Below, piece after piece: positions 1 to 11,829 of a stretch of 64,000 nt of DNA. The stretch spans positions 744,001-808,000 of the forward strand of contig NW_024881669.1 in the NCBI RefSeq assembly GCF_019059575.1, read 5' to 3'. The translations under genes and the position numbers were made by a program. Each line of letters begins with the position of its first letter. Within the stretch, counting starts at the first letter, position 1. Below the pieces are notes generated by a model, which did no database searches, had not been told where the DNA came from, and saw only the letters and a list, made by a program, of their open reading frames with translations. Origin of the DNA: Amphibalanus amphitrite (taxonomy: Eukaryota; Arthropoda; Thecostraca; Balanomorpha; Balanidae).

Positions 1-60
1 GGTGGCTCTGTCCTTGTGAATCCTTCCCATCAAAAGGTTCGGACTAAATTTATGAAAAAA
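1..60 (+). repeat. SINE 3' end fragment
   Basis: The first 60 bases match the 3' end of the SINE at 39479-39822. The shared block is CTCTG, then AATCC, CCAT and CAA, then TTCGGACTAAATTT followed by an A-rich run. The 5' part lies outside the window. The match was made by eye and the copy is diverged, so this is probable rather than certain. Confidence 0.5.
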
Positions 61-99
61 TCATGTATTCATCCATCCAAACGTGTATTTATCCAAACC

Positions 100-440
100 T
101 GGAACGAACGGCATCAGCATCAGGCTCGGCATATTCATCTGGCACTAATGGTGAAGCATCTTAGGCTCGAACTACAGAACAATCAAGCATGACCACCAGA
201 ATCTGACACGAACGGTAAAGTATAGACCCGACACCAGAAGCTGGTATGAACGGCACCATTAGGCATTATGAACTGTAAACGGTACCGGCATCAGGCACGA
301 GCGGTTCCAGAATATTGCGCGATGGTACATCAGGAACGAACGGCACGATAATCTGGCACGAACGACATAGAATCGAGCGTGAACACCAGAATCTGACACA
401 AACGGTAAAACATAAGGCACAATCACGGGAAGGCGACGGC
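100..440 (+). repeat. Degenerate tandem repeat (CAGAATCTGACACGAACGG type)
   Basis: A diverged motif of the form ccagaatctgacacgaacgg-taa recurs several times. The two clearest copies lie near 190-222 and 380-413 and differ at a few bases. Spacing is irregular, so this is an old, decayed minisatellite. Open frames across it are by-products of the repeat and are not called as genes. From 440 to 1300 I see GC-rich sequence with no supportable gene. Confidence 0.45.
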
Positions 441-1309
441 GCAGGGCAGTTGGGAGGCAGCCAGCAGCGTCCGGTAGGAGCCGGGCCGGTCGGCAAGAGC
501 GCCGTCGAGCCGCGGGCCGGCGCAGCCCGCCAGCACCGCCTGCAGCTCGCCGCGCTAGGTCACCGGCGGGCTCAGTGTGGACATGTGCTCTATGCAGTGT
601 CACGAGCAGCGGCACGTCAACGGCAATGTGCCATTACGGTGCACAACGGCTTCATAATGTTCATAATGTCCATGACTCTTAATGCTGCAGTAGCGGACTG
701 TGGCACGTTACGTCGTTCAAGCGTTCGGCGTCGCTCGCAAAGTTGCCGCTGGCCGTTCGTCGGGCAGCTGCAGCGCCTCTGGTAGCACTGGCCATCGCCG
801 AACTCGGTCCCCAGTTCGCAGCCCAGGGCCCGTTTGTCTCCGAGGCAATGCAGAGGTACGGTAGACCGGAAAGTGTCACCACACAATGGGAAGGCGCACG
901 CACACCTCGCAAGGAACACTGGAGCAGCAGCGCATGGCACGTCACCTCGTTGAAACGCTCGTGGGTCGCGCGCTGGATCGGATACCAGCACTAGCGCTGT
1001 ACATACGTCAGGCCGCTCCAGCACGCAGTTCACTCCCGAGGACAGGCGCCGCCGAGCTGATGTTAGGCACGCTGTGGAGTCGGACGGAGTCATGGGCCTA
1101 TGTAAACCACATACCATACATATCGAGTCTACTACGAGCTTTCAAAGCGTGAATGAGATTGGCAGCTAAGCGACGGTAAGCGTTTCTTTCGTCTGATGAC
1201 CTACCTTTCTTACTTTACTTCATTGGACGCTCATTTGTGGCATTTTCCACAGGCAAGGCATCAAATATGTGCAGGGGAACGGCTATGCATGAAAACATGC
1301 CAAAGGAGT

Positions 1310-1700
1310 TGACAAATGACAGGAGGGCAGCGATCAACGGAGGTCCCCAATATGTAGAAGGGTTGCGATCGACAGTAGAGTACCAGCAATGCTTGAAAGG
1401 GCGGCCATCATCAGGAGAGCGCCAAATAGGTAGGAGGGCTCCCGATCAACATTCTACACAAGGGCACCAATAGGTAAGCTAGGGTGGCGAGCAGCAGGAA
1501 GGCGCCAGCGGGAAAAGGGCTGCGATTAACAGGAAAGCACCAATAGTTAGAGGGCGCTTTTGCCCAAGACGGCCACGTTGATTAGGAGGACGCCTGTGAG
1601 GAGTGCGCCGATCATCAGGAGGGCGCCAGTGGGTAGAAAGGCGGTGATCAACAAGCAAGCGTCAATAGGTCGAAGGGCCCCGACCAACATGCGCCTCTCC
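1310..1700 (+). repeat. Degenerate tandem repeat (AGGAGGGCGCCAATAGG type)
   Basis: Units of roughly 35-45 bases carry gatcaacAGGA, then GGGCGCCAATAGGTAG-like cores, repeated across the interval (for example near 1435, 1465, 1530 and 1615). The copies are strongly diverged. The array ends against the retroelement fragment at 1640-2072. Confidence 0.45.
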
Positions 1701-2072
1701 GGTAGCTCTGTTGGTGCCGCTCCCGGTCGGTGCCCCCCGGCGAAGAACGTGTGCGGAGGTCACAGTCGATGCCAAGGCGGGGAGGCGGCGTTTCCACCGG
1801 CACGTACTGTCGGAGGGTGCGGCGGTTGCTGAGACTAACTCGGCCCGACCCATCGACAGGTACGACATATTGGTCGAACTGTTTGATTTCGACGACCACT
1901 CCAGTTTTATCCCACTTGGTGGGGAAAGGGCCGACTTGATTCTGTATAGTCGGACCCTGTCACCCACTTGAATGGGATGAAAGCGTCGCGTGTATTCTGA
2001 CCATCGTTCCGCGTCCTTCTGGTGTTTGTTGCGGAGAGCTTCTTCACGAGACATCAGCGTGCTGCGCATCAC
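1640..2072 (-). pseudogene. Ty3/gypsy-type pol fragment, integrase C-terminal region
   Basis: Read on the minus strand, a helix-rich segment (REEALRNKHQKDAERWSEY) is followed by RFHPIQVGDRVRLYR. This is the usual layout C-terminal to a chromodomain-less Ty3/gypsy integrase core: a charged helix, then a GD-V-R beta-barrel start. It continues, after a frame change near 1900, into a segment reading VDGSGRVSLSNRRTLRQYVP, typical of the end of gypsy pol. No integrase core, reverse transcriptase or LTR adjoins it, so this is an isolated, frameshifted remnant. Assignment rests on motif appearance only. It is a different lineage from the element at 8151-12034. Confidence 0.5.
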
Positions 2073-2457
2073 TGTAAACGAAATCTACAAGTTGCTGGTT
2101 TGTTTACAAGTTTGGTGCCATTTCGCATAGGCGTCACCTTGCAGGCCACTAGATAAAGGATAATTGATCTACTAGTCTTTTGAAAAAGTGAGCCAGTCTT
2201 TGGTTGAAAAGTCAATCAAAGGCTGGTTAACAAGTTTGGTGCCTGTTCGTGTGCTTCGTGGTCGTTCACTCTGATCCAGCACGGCAGACCAAAGTGTTCG
2301 TGTAATCGTCAAGTTCACTCAGAATTGCGTATCTGATCGTATCGTTTCATTAACCGGAAGACCATAAAGTTTTGGTCATATTTGTAAAGGTCTATTCTTT
2401 GTTGATAGCGAAACGGGTAAAAGACGGCGGTCACAGATGCAGTTCGATTCGTCGTCT

Positions 2458-2590
2458 CGTCAGGCCGCGTCGGCCACGTCGTGCACCGGGCCGTCGCGCA
2501 CCGGTGGAGTCAGACTCGTAATCGTCAGGCCGCGTCGGCCACGTCATATACACCGGCGCCGTGTCGCACCGGCGGAGCCACGTTCGAGAC
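2458..2590 (+). repeat. 65-bp direct duplication, GC-rich
   Basis: The block beginning CAGGCCGCGTCGGCCACGTC occurs at 2461 and again at 2526, each followed by a caccgg-cgtcgc/tgtcgcaccgg-ggag segment. The period is 65 bp with modest divergence. Confidence 0.6.
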
Positions 2591-2779
2591 TGTCGGGCCC
2601 CGTCCCGTCTCTAGACGTCGTGGTAGCACAACACGTGGGCATGAGAACCAGTACAGGGGCCGGATGACACATATGTGCGCGGCGCGGCGGACCGACCGCC
2701 GCGCTCCGAGCGCCGGCCGTCTTCGACAAGATATCCAAAAAAGCGTGTTTGCTCGCTAACAGTGCTATTTTTTTGGACT

Positions 2780-3467
2780 CCACGACTCCACCCAGCGGTC
2801 TCTGGCATCTGCCGAACCGAGAACGGCGTCCAGTGCTACCCTCGCGCTACGGCGGTCGCCCACAGCCTCCTCCAGCTCAGGGTCCATGACCCAGGGCTTG
2901 GGATCAGACCTGGCCCCACGGGAGACATGCAGTACGCTGCACTTCAGCAGCGCAGCACTGAAGAGCTCGTTGAGTCGCTCTATCGTGACGTCCTCCGGGA
3001 GCCCCGCGAGTGTTGTCTCGCAGTCGTCCTCGAAGCCAGTCTAGTTTGCCTTGTGGAACGCCCAGCGCGTCTTCCGTATCCGTCTCGGACGATGCCCGCT
3101 CATCGTGACGGAAGTGACCAGGTGGTCGCTGCCGATGTCCGCGCCCACCGCCCACGTGCAGCGGCGGGCCAGGTCACGATGGCAGAAGACGGCGTCTGGC
3201 ATAGGCGTAGGAACAGGGGGGGGGGGCCGGGGGGGCCATGGCCCCCCCACTTTTTAGCCATTTTTTAAAGTAAAATCTTTATTTTTTATTTAAATACAAA
3301 ACTAAGAGCAAGAAATGATTCAGCAAGGTGAGATGAGCACAAAACTGCAAAGAATTTCTTCATAGGGGTATTGGGGCTCCCACAAAGTGACATTGAAGTT
3401 TCGCTGGCCCCCCCACTTTTCGTGAGGTTCCTACGCCCATGGCGTCTGGTGTGCTGGATTGTCCCCT
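2780..3467 (-). pseudogene. LINE ORF2 endonuclease, C-terminal part (continues from 14201-15181)
   Basis: The minus-strand frame reads STPDAVFCHRDL, then GADIGSDHLVTSVTMS. This is the GSDH signature that closes an APE-type endonuclease domain of non-LTR retrotransposons. It runs on, after a frameshift near 3055, into a charged linker (for example PKPWVMDPELEEA). No reverse transcriptase follows, so the 3' two thirds are missing. The segment is split by a 242-bp MITE at 3200-3441. It is separated from the rest of the endonuclease by the insertion at 3476-14192. Removing one copy of each target duplication restores a continuous protein reading across both junctions (…TRISY then RGQSS…). Confidence 0.75.
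3200..3441 (+). mobile_element. hAT-type MITE, 242 bp, TSD GCGTCTGG
   Basis: Inverted termini CATAGGCGTAGGAAC and GTTCCTACGCCCATG are flanked by identical 8-bp duplications GCGTCTGG at 3192-3199 and 3442-3449. An 8-bp duplication is characteristic of hAT transposition. The element has no coding capacity. A perfect 20-bp palindrome of seven G, CCATGG core and seven C lies at 3229-3248. It is inserted in the LINE endonuclease remnant. The element at 49250-52406 has the same termini and is probably a larger family member. Confidence 0.9.
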
Positions 3468-4759
3468 GTAGCTGATAGAGATGCATTTTTTGAACCCGCG
3501 AACCCGCTTTCTGCGGGTTTTCAGTTTTTGGCGGGTTCGAGAAGCAAAACTTGTCGTGTGGCGGGTACTTGGCGGTCAGACCTTAGAACCTATATTTTTT
3601 TTTTTTAAGATGCGAAACACAATGCCAAGTGCATTTGCTCAGGTTAACAATACAATATTAATCAAAACAACTTTTAAAACAGAACCAAATAGAAAAATAT
3701 ATCAAGGAAGCACATTTCAAATGCAAAACTGAAAACAACCAGCAATAGCATCCAGTCTAGCAATGACCAAACCAGTGGTACAAGCAACAAACTACAAAGC
3801 ATAAATAAATGCTGATGAAAGCATTCCATAAAACATAAAAGAACCTGAAAGCAAACTTATAGGAAGCTGAACTGAAGTCTATGTGCAGTGTGCACTAGGT
3901 ACCTATACAATCATTATGGAAGAACCCAGACTTAAATGAGATGTTGAAAATCAGAGCAAATGCCACATGTTACTTTATTTGCATCTGGTCGGCATAAAAA
4001 TGAGCTATCAGCTAAACAAAATTTGATGCAAATTCATTGATTACCTATCCTACTCTACGTTCTGTCTCACCCTATATTACGAAAATAACACACCAATTAC
4101 CCTTACAAAAAATCAAAATATTGACTGACATGCGGCCCAAACATCACGCAATACAATACTGGCGCACTTCCGACATTCTGACAAGGATTGGCATTTGACT
4201 GCGTCAATTTTGGTCTCTGAGGAGAAGGAAAGCTGTCATTGATGACGTAATAATAATTTTACAATCAATTTTTCTGTCTTGGTTTTTGAATACTTCAAAA
4301 TAGCAATTATACATGTTGCAAAATACAAAACCACGTAGCTTGTCGCATTTATTTCTTTCGTCTTTTTACGTCCTTATCATTTGTATGCCGATAGAGGCTG
4401 AGGACCAGCCGGAGAGCATTACCAAGACCATCTATAAAATTATTGCATTTAATTTAGTATTAACTGTCTCTTTATTTCTTAACCGGTAAAATAATTTTAT
4501 CAGAATGGCACATGAATATGCATTATGCAACGCTGTCTTTGCAACAAGTTCGCACTAACTACGGCTGCAATAATTTAGTCGCTGTAACTTTCTTTGCGAT
4601 CAGCTGTTTGGCGACGCTTCTAACGCATGTTTCCAGAAATGCGTGGTTCATTGGGACATGCTTAAGAGCTGGACTTTTTGCACGCGTTCCCCGCCAGGGG
4701 GCGCCACTGAGGAAGCACCCTCTGACGTCACGATAAAACTGCGCGCACTGTGTGCACGG

Positions 4760-6540
4760 TTCTGTAAGCAAGTAATATAGTGGTGGTTTCATGGTGGAAA
4801 TTGGAATAAGTATTTTGACGTTGTAAAATTTCAAGCCGTTTTTGTGAAATTAATTAGTAAATCCATTTCAAAAGTATTTATTTCAAGTGTGAAAGGAGAA
4901 TAATTAGAAAAACATGCATATTTTTGTACCAATAGCTTATTAGAGCCTTTTATATCTTACTTTTGTTTATATTATATATCGCCTTATATTTTGTTTTTGT
5001 AAAGAATATCTGCATATATTGTGATTTATGTAGCTTGATTTAGCTAATATGGCAAAGTGTTTACGAAGGGGTGCAGGGAGATATGGCAGCAGATATGGTG
5101 CTTGCAAATAGTCTTTGTACGCATGAAATAGTACCCTTTTTTCGAGCCGAAAATAGCCTATTTATTGCAATTTATTGATGTATTTTGCCTGAATTCCGAG
5201 AAAATGCTCTTCGTAGCATTGAATACAGTCACTTGTGTAGTTGCAAAAGGTCACTGGCCAATTTTGTGATATCTCTAGGCCAGCTAGGGAAATGTCTAAA
5301 TGCTATGTAAACAGGGTTATTATGTGAGACATGATCGGCACTAACGGGTACTTCTAAGATGTAGTGAAGAAGTACCAAACAGCCTGCTCGGCTACGATCG
5401 TCAGCTGTCCTTTGGAGCTGGACTTCAACGTTGTAAAAAATATGTGCTGAATGAATTTTTAGTTTCACCAAAATATAAGCAATTTATCATTTCCTTTTCA
5501 CTTTTGTAATTGTTGTTGAGTGAAGAGACATGTTGTTAGTTCTGACAATATAAATTATTAATTAAAAAAACACGAAATGCGACGGTAAGTATCTGCTACT
5601 AAATTATCACTTTAACCAAATACATGGAGAATCTTGCTACCATTGCTTATAAAACGTGCTTATCAATACACAAATGTTTTATTTCAGACAAGAAGGATTT
5701 ATTTGCCTGAAGTCTTGCGTCATGTGCTACTGCTTTGATTCCAAAGACGCTCTCCGGGTCGGGGTAATTTAGTTCTTCGTCGATCGATAAGTGATTTTGA
5801 TTCCATTGATATCCAAATTGATAAGCTCGGCACTATGGAGTAAGGGCGTCCCCACAGGGGTGACGCAGGAAATATGAATGGCGTTTACACCGACAGTAGT
5901 TTCCCACAGCCGGCAATGGGAATCTCCTGTCGGTGTAAACGCCACTATAGTCCCATCCAACTCAAACACTGGGGAATATCCCCGCACTTTTGAGGACGGA
6001 AATCTATGGACCTGCTCGAAAAATAGTGGATAAAATACGGCGAGCTTTCAGTTTTATGGTTGGGTCTCCCTTCCGAGGCACATATTTACGGGGGATATTG
6101 GGTCATATTCCCCCGGCGTCCTGATGATCGGCGCCCAGCTCAACGTCGAAGGCGCCCTGATTCGCGGCACTGCTATCTGTGAAGGTGCCCAGGTTGCTGC
6201 CGCTCGAATTTTGGTCGCCTACTTAACAAAACCTCCGTTGGTGCCATCTCAGTTTCCTCGAGGTCAGGCAGCCTTCACACGCCGTTGGTTACCTTGGCTG
6301 GCCGGCGACTCGTTCCCCTCGTGGCGACGCTCTTGACATCCAGTCAAAAGTTGGAGTGGCTGGCGCCCCCAGTGGGGGCCGGGGAAGGGGCAGTGGGCCT
6401 CCACGTTGCTCTCTTCCCGAGCCTATGGTGACTTGGCTCAACTCTCCTCAATAGAATCTGGATTCTGCACGCTGTATGAACATGGGCGTAGACACCACTA
6501 CGGACAATACGGACAGTGGGTGTGACAATCAGTAGTGCCA
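4760..6540. other. AT-rich stretch with one strong hairpin, no gene seen
   Basis: This stretch is AT-rich up to about 5760, and no supportable coding region was found. An exact 18-bp inverted repeat lies at 5879-5896 and 5927-5944 (TGGCGTTTACACCGACAG and its complement) with a 30-bp spacer. From about 6050 the sequence becomes GC-richer with no recognised feature. Confidence 0.5.
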
Positions 6541-6561
6541 TTCATATAGAGGGTGTCATAT

Positions 6562-7384
6562 ATGAGCGGAGAGGCAACAGTACAGCTGAGCGGAGAGACA
6601 ACCTTAAAACAACAGTACAGCTGGCGTTGCATGGAGCTGCAGGCAACCGGACAGCGGAGGCTTGCGAAAAATAAACAATTCGTCACTTCAACGTATAAAC
6701 AATAGTAAAAGCAACATAAACACATATTCTCATGGTCGAACCCATGCACTAGCGGCTCACGGCGGGCACAGGCACGCAGTGCGGTAGCGGTACCGGATCA
6801 CACGTCATGGGCGTTGTCTCAGCATAGGTTGTTATGAGCGGAGAGGCAACAGTACAGCTGAGCGGTCAGCGGAGAGACAACATTAAAACAACAGTACAGC
6901 TGGCGTTGCATGGAGCTGCAGGCAACCGGACAGCGGAGGCTTGCGAAAAATAAACAATTCGTCACTTCAACGTATAAACAATAGTAAAAGCAACATAAAC
7001 ACATATTCTCATGGTCGAACCCATGCACTAGCGGCCCACGGCGGGCACAGGCACGCAGTGCGGTAGCGGTACCGGATCACACGTCATGGGCGTTGTCTCA
7101 GCATAGGTTGTTATGAGCGGAGAGGCAACAGTACAGCTGAGCGGAGAGACAACATTAAAACAACAGTACAGCTGGCGTTGCATGGAGCTGCAGGCAACCG
7201 GACAGCGGAGGCTTGCGAAAAATAAACAATTCGTCACTTCAACGTATAAACAATAGTAAAAGCAACATAAACACATATTCTCATGGTCGAACCCATGCAC
7301 TAGCGGCTCACGGCGGGCACAGGCACGCAGTGCGGTAGCGGTACCGGATCACACGTCATGGGCGTTGTCTCAGCATAGGTTGTT
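6562..7384 (+). repeat. Tandem satellite, three copies of a ~272-bp unit
   Basis: Copies begin at 6562, 6834 and 7113 with ATGAGCGGAGAGGCAACAG. Units 1 and 3 are about 272 bp. Unit 2 is 279 bp because a 7-bp GCGGTCA segment was inserted or duplicated near 6860. The copies are nearly identical, so amplification is recent. Each carries the same minus-strand open frame, which is a repeat by-product. The array sits inside the composite hAT element. Confidence 0.9.
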
Positions 7385-7827
7385 CGCAATCTAGTTTAAG
7401 CCTAAGAAGACGGCCAGTGGGGTCTCACTGCTGCTGAGGCGACCTCGGAGACGATGCGTCGCCCCTCCTGTCGGCGACCTGCGGTGAGCAGGACTCCAGA
7501 TAGCTGTCTGGCACGTTGCCGACACTGCCAGACGCTGTCAGCAGGCCTCACTGCTGCAAGTGATGTGCAGATGGACGCCAGGTGACTTCGTCTGCAGGCG
7601 ATTCCGGAGACCGCGGCCTCACCAGGCAGCACCACCTGCATCGCCATGTCGGTGTTTCTAGAAATGGAAAAATAACAGTATCGGTGAAGGACAAGCAATA
7701 TAATGTATTCTGTTTTCCTCTCTTGCAGGTATACGTAATCTACAATTATCATTGTTCCTATTTCATTCAACTGAGCCTGAAAATTCCATATTGGCACATT
7801 GTTTGACTAAATTTGTGTAGTTGGGAA

Positions 7828-8003
7828 CAGGGGCGACGCCACGGTGCGACGACTGGAGGGGACATTGACCATTTTGGAGGGGACGAGGACCATTTCAAGT
7901 CGATTCTTTCCATGCAACGCCATAGGCGTAATGTTAAAATTTTAAAAAGTGGAGGGGACGAGATCCCCTCCGTCTCCCCCCCCCCCCTGTGGCGACGCCC
8001 TTG
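7828..8003 (+). mobile_element. hAT-type MITE, 176 bp
   Basis: Termini CAGGGGCGACGCCAC and GTGGCGACGCCCTTG are imperfect inverted repeats. The flanks are GTTGGGAA (7820-7827) and GTTGGGGA (8004-8011), an 8-bp duplication with one mismatch. The inside is non-coding and carries a C-run near the right end. Confidence 0.75.
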
Positions 8004-8150
8004 GTTGGGGAGCAGATTGTTTGAAATACATGTTTGGCTGAACAGTGCGGAAAATATTTCATTGATCACTATAGCTGCAACAAAAATACTGAAACAGAAA
8101 ACATTTGCGCTTACCTGGCTCCTTTGTCAGTCCCGCACAACGGAAGTTAT

Positions 8151-8365
8151 TGTGAATCGAGTGGTCTGTACTTTTCTGATTCTGCTACTTCCGATTGTAC
8201 TTCATTCCTTTGGCTGACTCCAAAGACTCCTTTTTACTCAGAACGTTTCTTCCATACTACACACGGCCAAGAACAACAACTTCCAAGGTTCTCGATATGA
8301 GGCACACTTTCTAAATCCAGGCAGAGTAAATGACGTCACAAGAGACATCATCCTAATACACAACA
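8151..8365 (-). repeat. 3' LTR of the Ty3/gypsy element
   Basis: On the minus strand it starts TGTTGTGTATTAGG directly after the polypurine tract and ends in CGATTCACA. The length is 215 bp, short for the group. The same sequence, inverted and lacking the first seven bases, occurs at 11827-12034 with high identity. Confidence 0.85.
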
Positions 8366-8377
8366 CTCCTCCCCACT
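8366..8377 (-). other. Polypurine tract
   Basis: The minus-strand sequence AGTGGGGAGGAG abuts the LTR start TGTTGTG. Position and composition match the plus-strand primer site of LTR retrotransposons. Confidence 0.75.
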
Positions 8378-8387
8378 AAACAACACT

Positions 8388-9753
8388 TCACAGATTCATG
8401 CGCACCACAGGTTTACGCTCACGCTGGGGATGAGTGCGCAGTTCTGGGGTCTTCCGGATGACATCCGCTAGACGTGCCCTAGGACCTACAGTCTCTTGTT
8501 CAGTGTTCGCCTTCGCTGCTGACGCTGCTTCTGGTGACTGTGTTGCAGCGATCCCATCTTCCTCCAGCACGAGCCCGCGGTTACCGGTTGAAGTTACCGA
8601 CTGTTCCACAGCGCTGTGCAGTGGCGGTCCATGTTCCCGCTGCACCGCTGGTGCGTCTTGCGCTGGGAGATTGCAGTGCTCAGACGGATTGATCTCCTTC
8701 CGCAGATCAGTCACTGGAGGTCGGACACCTGGCAGACAGACAATCTGATCGATGTGTCGACGCCACACTTCGTCTTGCACTTGGACTAGGTAGTGTTTAC
8801 TGCCTTGTCGTTCGATGACGTCTCCCTCTCTCCATTTCTGTGCACCTCGGTAGTCGCGGACCAGGACTGACTTGCCGACTTCGAGCGTTCTGTCGTTTCC
8901 CTTCTGTGATCTTTCTACTTGTTCCTGTTGCTTCTCTCGAACTTCACTTGCAAAGTTGGGCTTCAGGAGGTCCAGGCGGTTTCGTAGCGGCCTGCCCAGC
9001 ATCAACTCCGCCGGTGTACGTCCTGTTGACGCTTGTGGCGTGCTGCGGTACGCCATCAGGAAGTTCGGGATGTTGACCTTCTTGCCTTTTGAGGCCTTCA
9101 GCAGGTTCTTCAGACAACCCACTGCTCTTTCCGCAGCTCCGTTAGTGGACGGCTTGTACGGCGCTGTGACACTGCTTGATTCCGTTCCTCTCCAAGAACC
9201 CTTCGAAGTCCTTGCTGACGAGTTGTGGACCATAATCCGTGACCAGTTGGTGAGGCAGTCCCCACCTAGCGAACAGGTTCAGCAGGTAATCAATCGTCTT
9301 CTCTGTTGTGATGGTCTTCATTGGAGCGATTTCCATCCACTTCGAGTAGCTGTCGATGACAACCACGTAGAATTGACCTTCCACAGGACCAGCGAAATCT
9401 AGATGTATCCGTTGCCAGGGTCCCATGGCATACTCCCATGGGTGCAGATCTCCGCTTGGTGGCTCTGCTCGCTTTTGCCAGCAGCCTTCGCAGTTCCGGA
9501 CTTCCGCCTCGATCTGCTTGTCCATGTTCGGCCACCAGACGTGCATCCTCCCGAGCTGCTTCATCTTCACCATTCCTTGATGTCCGGCATGCAGCTCGCT
9601 CAGCACTCTGGATCTCAGGTTCGGCGGAACCACGACGCGACATCCCCACATCAGACATCCGCGCTCCACGGTCAGTTCGGTTTGCCTCATCTTGAATGGT
9701 TGTAGCTCTTCATTTACGGCTTCTGACCAGCCGTTGTGCACGAAGTGCATCAC
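8388..9753 (-). pseudogene. Ty3/gypsy integrase (frameshifted)
   Basis: The first part (9753-9142) holds an HHCC zinc-binding region (ELHAGHQGMVK … CEGC) and the start of the catalytic core (HLDFAGP, then LPHQLVTDYGPQ). After a frameshift near 9170 the second part (9233-8388) continues with KPSTNGAAERAVGCL, carrying the core glutamate, then RTPAELMLGRPLRNRL and a C-terminal tail. The role is integration of element cDNA. The order D, D, E is visible. Where most relatives read TDNG this copy reads TDYG. The protein is not intact because of the frameshift. Confidence 0.88.
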
Positions 9754-10582
9754 CTTCGCCAGGATTGGGCTTCTGGCCGTCTCGTTGAATCGCTGCGGCC
9801 GTCACCGGACTCAGCGACTCTAGTTGTCCGATCAGACAGACAGTGCACTCGTCTTCTGGTGCTTCTGACTTCAGCACTGAGCCTTCTCTCGGTAGACGTG
9901 AGAGCCAATCAGCTACTGGAATCTGTTCCGACTTCCTGACTTCCACAGAGAAATCGTACTCCGCCAACTTCATCGCCCATCTCTGGATCCGTGAGGCAGC
10001 CAACGTCGGCAGCGACGCCTTAGGTCCAAAGACGTGAGCTAGCGGCTTGTTGTCTGTTACGAGCTTGAAATGGCGCCCGTACAGGAACTGCTTCAGTCGC
10101 TGAAATGCCCAGACTACACAGAGTCCTTCCCTTTCTATCTGAGAGTATTTCCGCTCGTGTTCACTCAGCGATCTTGACGCGTACATGATCGGCCGCTCAT
10201 CCTTCCCTTGAACGAGTACGGCGCCTAGTCCTTCTGGACTAGCGTCCGTGATCACCGTCACCTGCTCCGTCACGTCGAAATGACGCAGCACTTCCGTTGA
10301 TGACAGCTGTCTCTTGATGCTGTTGAAGCTGGCTTCACACTCTGCAGTCCACTTCCATTCGCTGTCTTTCTTCAGGAGTTCATTCAACGGCCTTGCTGTC
10401 TTCGAGAGGTTCTTCAGGAAGCGGTTGTAGAACGTGACAGCACCGAGAAACTCGCGAACTTCTTTCTGGTTGTGGGTGCTCTTGCGTTCAGCACGGCTTT
10501 CACACGTTCTGGATCTGTTCTGATGCCCTCGGCTCCTAGCCTGAGCCCTAGGTACCGGACTTCCTTTGTCAGAAACTGACAT
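9710..10582 (-). pseudogene. Ty3/gypsy reverse transcriptase C-terminus and RNase H
   Basis: Segments are EVREFLGAVTFYNRFLKNLS, the connection after the palm, and then RNase H with VTVITDASPEGLGAVLVQG, KYSQIEREGL and KLVTDNKPLAHVFG. These carry the acidic residues D, E, D. It then runs into IPVADWLSRLPRE before the integrase. It lies one frame away from the upstream reverse transcriptase (break near 10490) and from the downstream integrase (break near 9790). Confidence 0.88.
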
Positions 10583-11829
10583 TTCTCCTTTTTCAGACGC
10601 AGACCGTGTGACTTCATGATCTGCATCACTTCGTCCAGTCGCTTCAGTGCTTCCTCTTCAGTTCTTCCTGTGATGAGCATATCATCCAACAGACACTTCA
10701 CTCCAGGCACATTCTTGAGGATTCTGTCCATTTCCCTCTGGAAGAGCATTGGACTTGACTTCACCCCGTATGGTAGTCGCAGCATACGGTGCATCCCCCA
10801 TGGTGTGTTGAGAACACAGTACTCCTGGCTTTCTGTGCTGAGGGGCATCTGCAGATACGCTTGGGAGAGGTCAATCACTGAGATGTATCGAACCTGTCCC
10901 ACTGTTGCAAAAATGTCCTCCATCTTCGGCAGCGGGTGCTTCGGCACTTCCAGGTTTGGGTTCAGCGTTACCTTGAAATCTCCACAGAACCTTACTGATC
11001 CGTCCGGCTTTGGCACGACTACGAGAGGCGTGGCCCACTTCGGCGTTGCATCCTCTGACGTCAGTTCTTTTGTCACTCCAAGTTCCACCCATCTTGACAA
11101 CTCTTGCTTCACTTTGTCCGCGAGACCATATGGCACAGGTCGTGGTGGCTGGAACACTGGTTTGGCATCTTCTTTCAGCTCTAGATGAGCTTCGGTGTTC
11201 TTCATCTGACCCAGCGTACCATCAAACAGCTCTTCGTTCCTCTGCAGAACATCTTCCAGCTTCCAACGCATTGTCTTATGAGATTGCATACTTCCCACCA
11301 GCTGTTCCCAGTCCAGTCTGATTTCTTTCAGCCAGTTACGTCCCAGTAGTGGAGGTCCATCTCCTTCCACCACATGCACTTCCAGTTCCCTCTGGTTTCC
11401 TTGGTACACTACTTCTGCATCTGTGACACCCAGCACAGGGATCTTGTGCCCTGTATATGAGGTCAGACGACATCCAGCTTTCCGCAGACTCAGTCCAGGA
11501 AGCACACTGTCTGGCATCAACGTCACTGGGCATCCTGTGTCAACCAGGAATTCCACATCCTTGCCATTTACAGACATGCTCAACTTGATCGCCTTTGACT
11601 TCTCCCTGCTTGCTTGATACACACAATAGTTGTCTTCCTCGTCATCTTCTACTTTGTCACCTTCATTACAGTTCACCCTCACTCTCTCTTCAGCACTCGG
11701 GTTCCTGCACGCAGCTTGGAGATGACCCGGCTTTGAACAGTTGTTACATCTGACATGTTTCGGCACTCTGCAGTCTTTAATCAGATGGTTACCTTTGCCA
11801 CATCTGAAGCATTTCCTTTCATCTTCTAT
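10414..11829 (-). pseudogene. Ty3/gypsy gag zinc knuckles, protease and reverse transcriptase
   Basis: Two CCHC knuckles come first: CFRCGKGNHLIKDC and CNNCSKPGHLQAAC, each C-x2-C-x4-H-x4-C. Next is a retropepsin with VEFLVDTGCPVTLM and LLGRNWL, then reverse transcriptase palm motifs VPKPDGSVRFCGDF, LPYGVKSSPMLFQREM and CLLDDMLITG. The catalytic box is LLDD where YxDD or FxDD is usual, so the aromatic residue is replaced. The usual N-terminal gag is absent: the frame joins LTR sequence directly at about 11827. The copy is dead. Confidence 0.9.

Noticed and set aside
886-1152. Integrase-like motif TGAAELMLG on the plus strand
   Set aside because: Only a few residues resemble the pol C-terminal motif; the flanking sequence does not support a retroelement.
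6562-7384. CRISPR-like array or three paralogous genes
   Set aside because: The unit is a continuous 272-bp satellite without spacers. The repeated minus-strand frame is the same repeat read three times.
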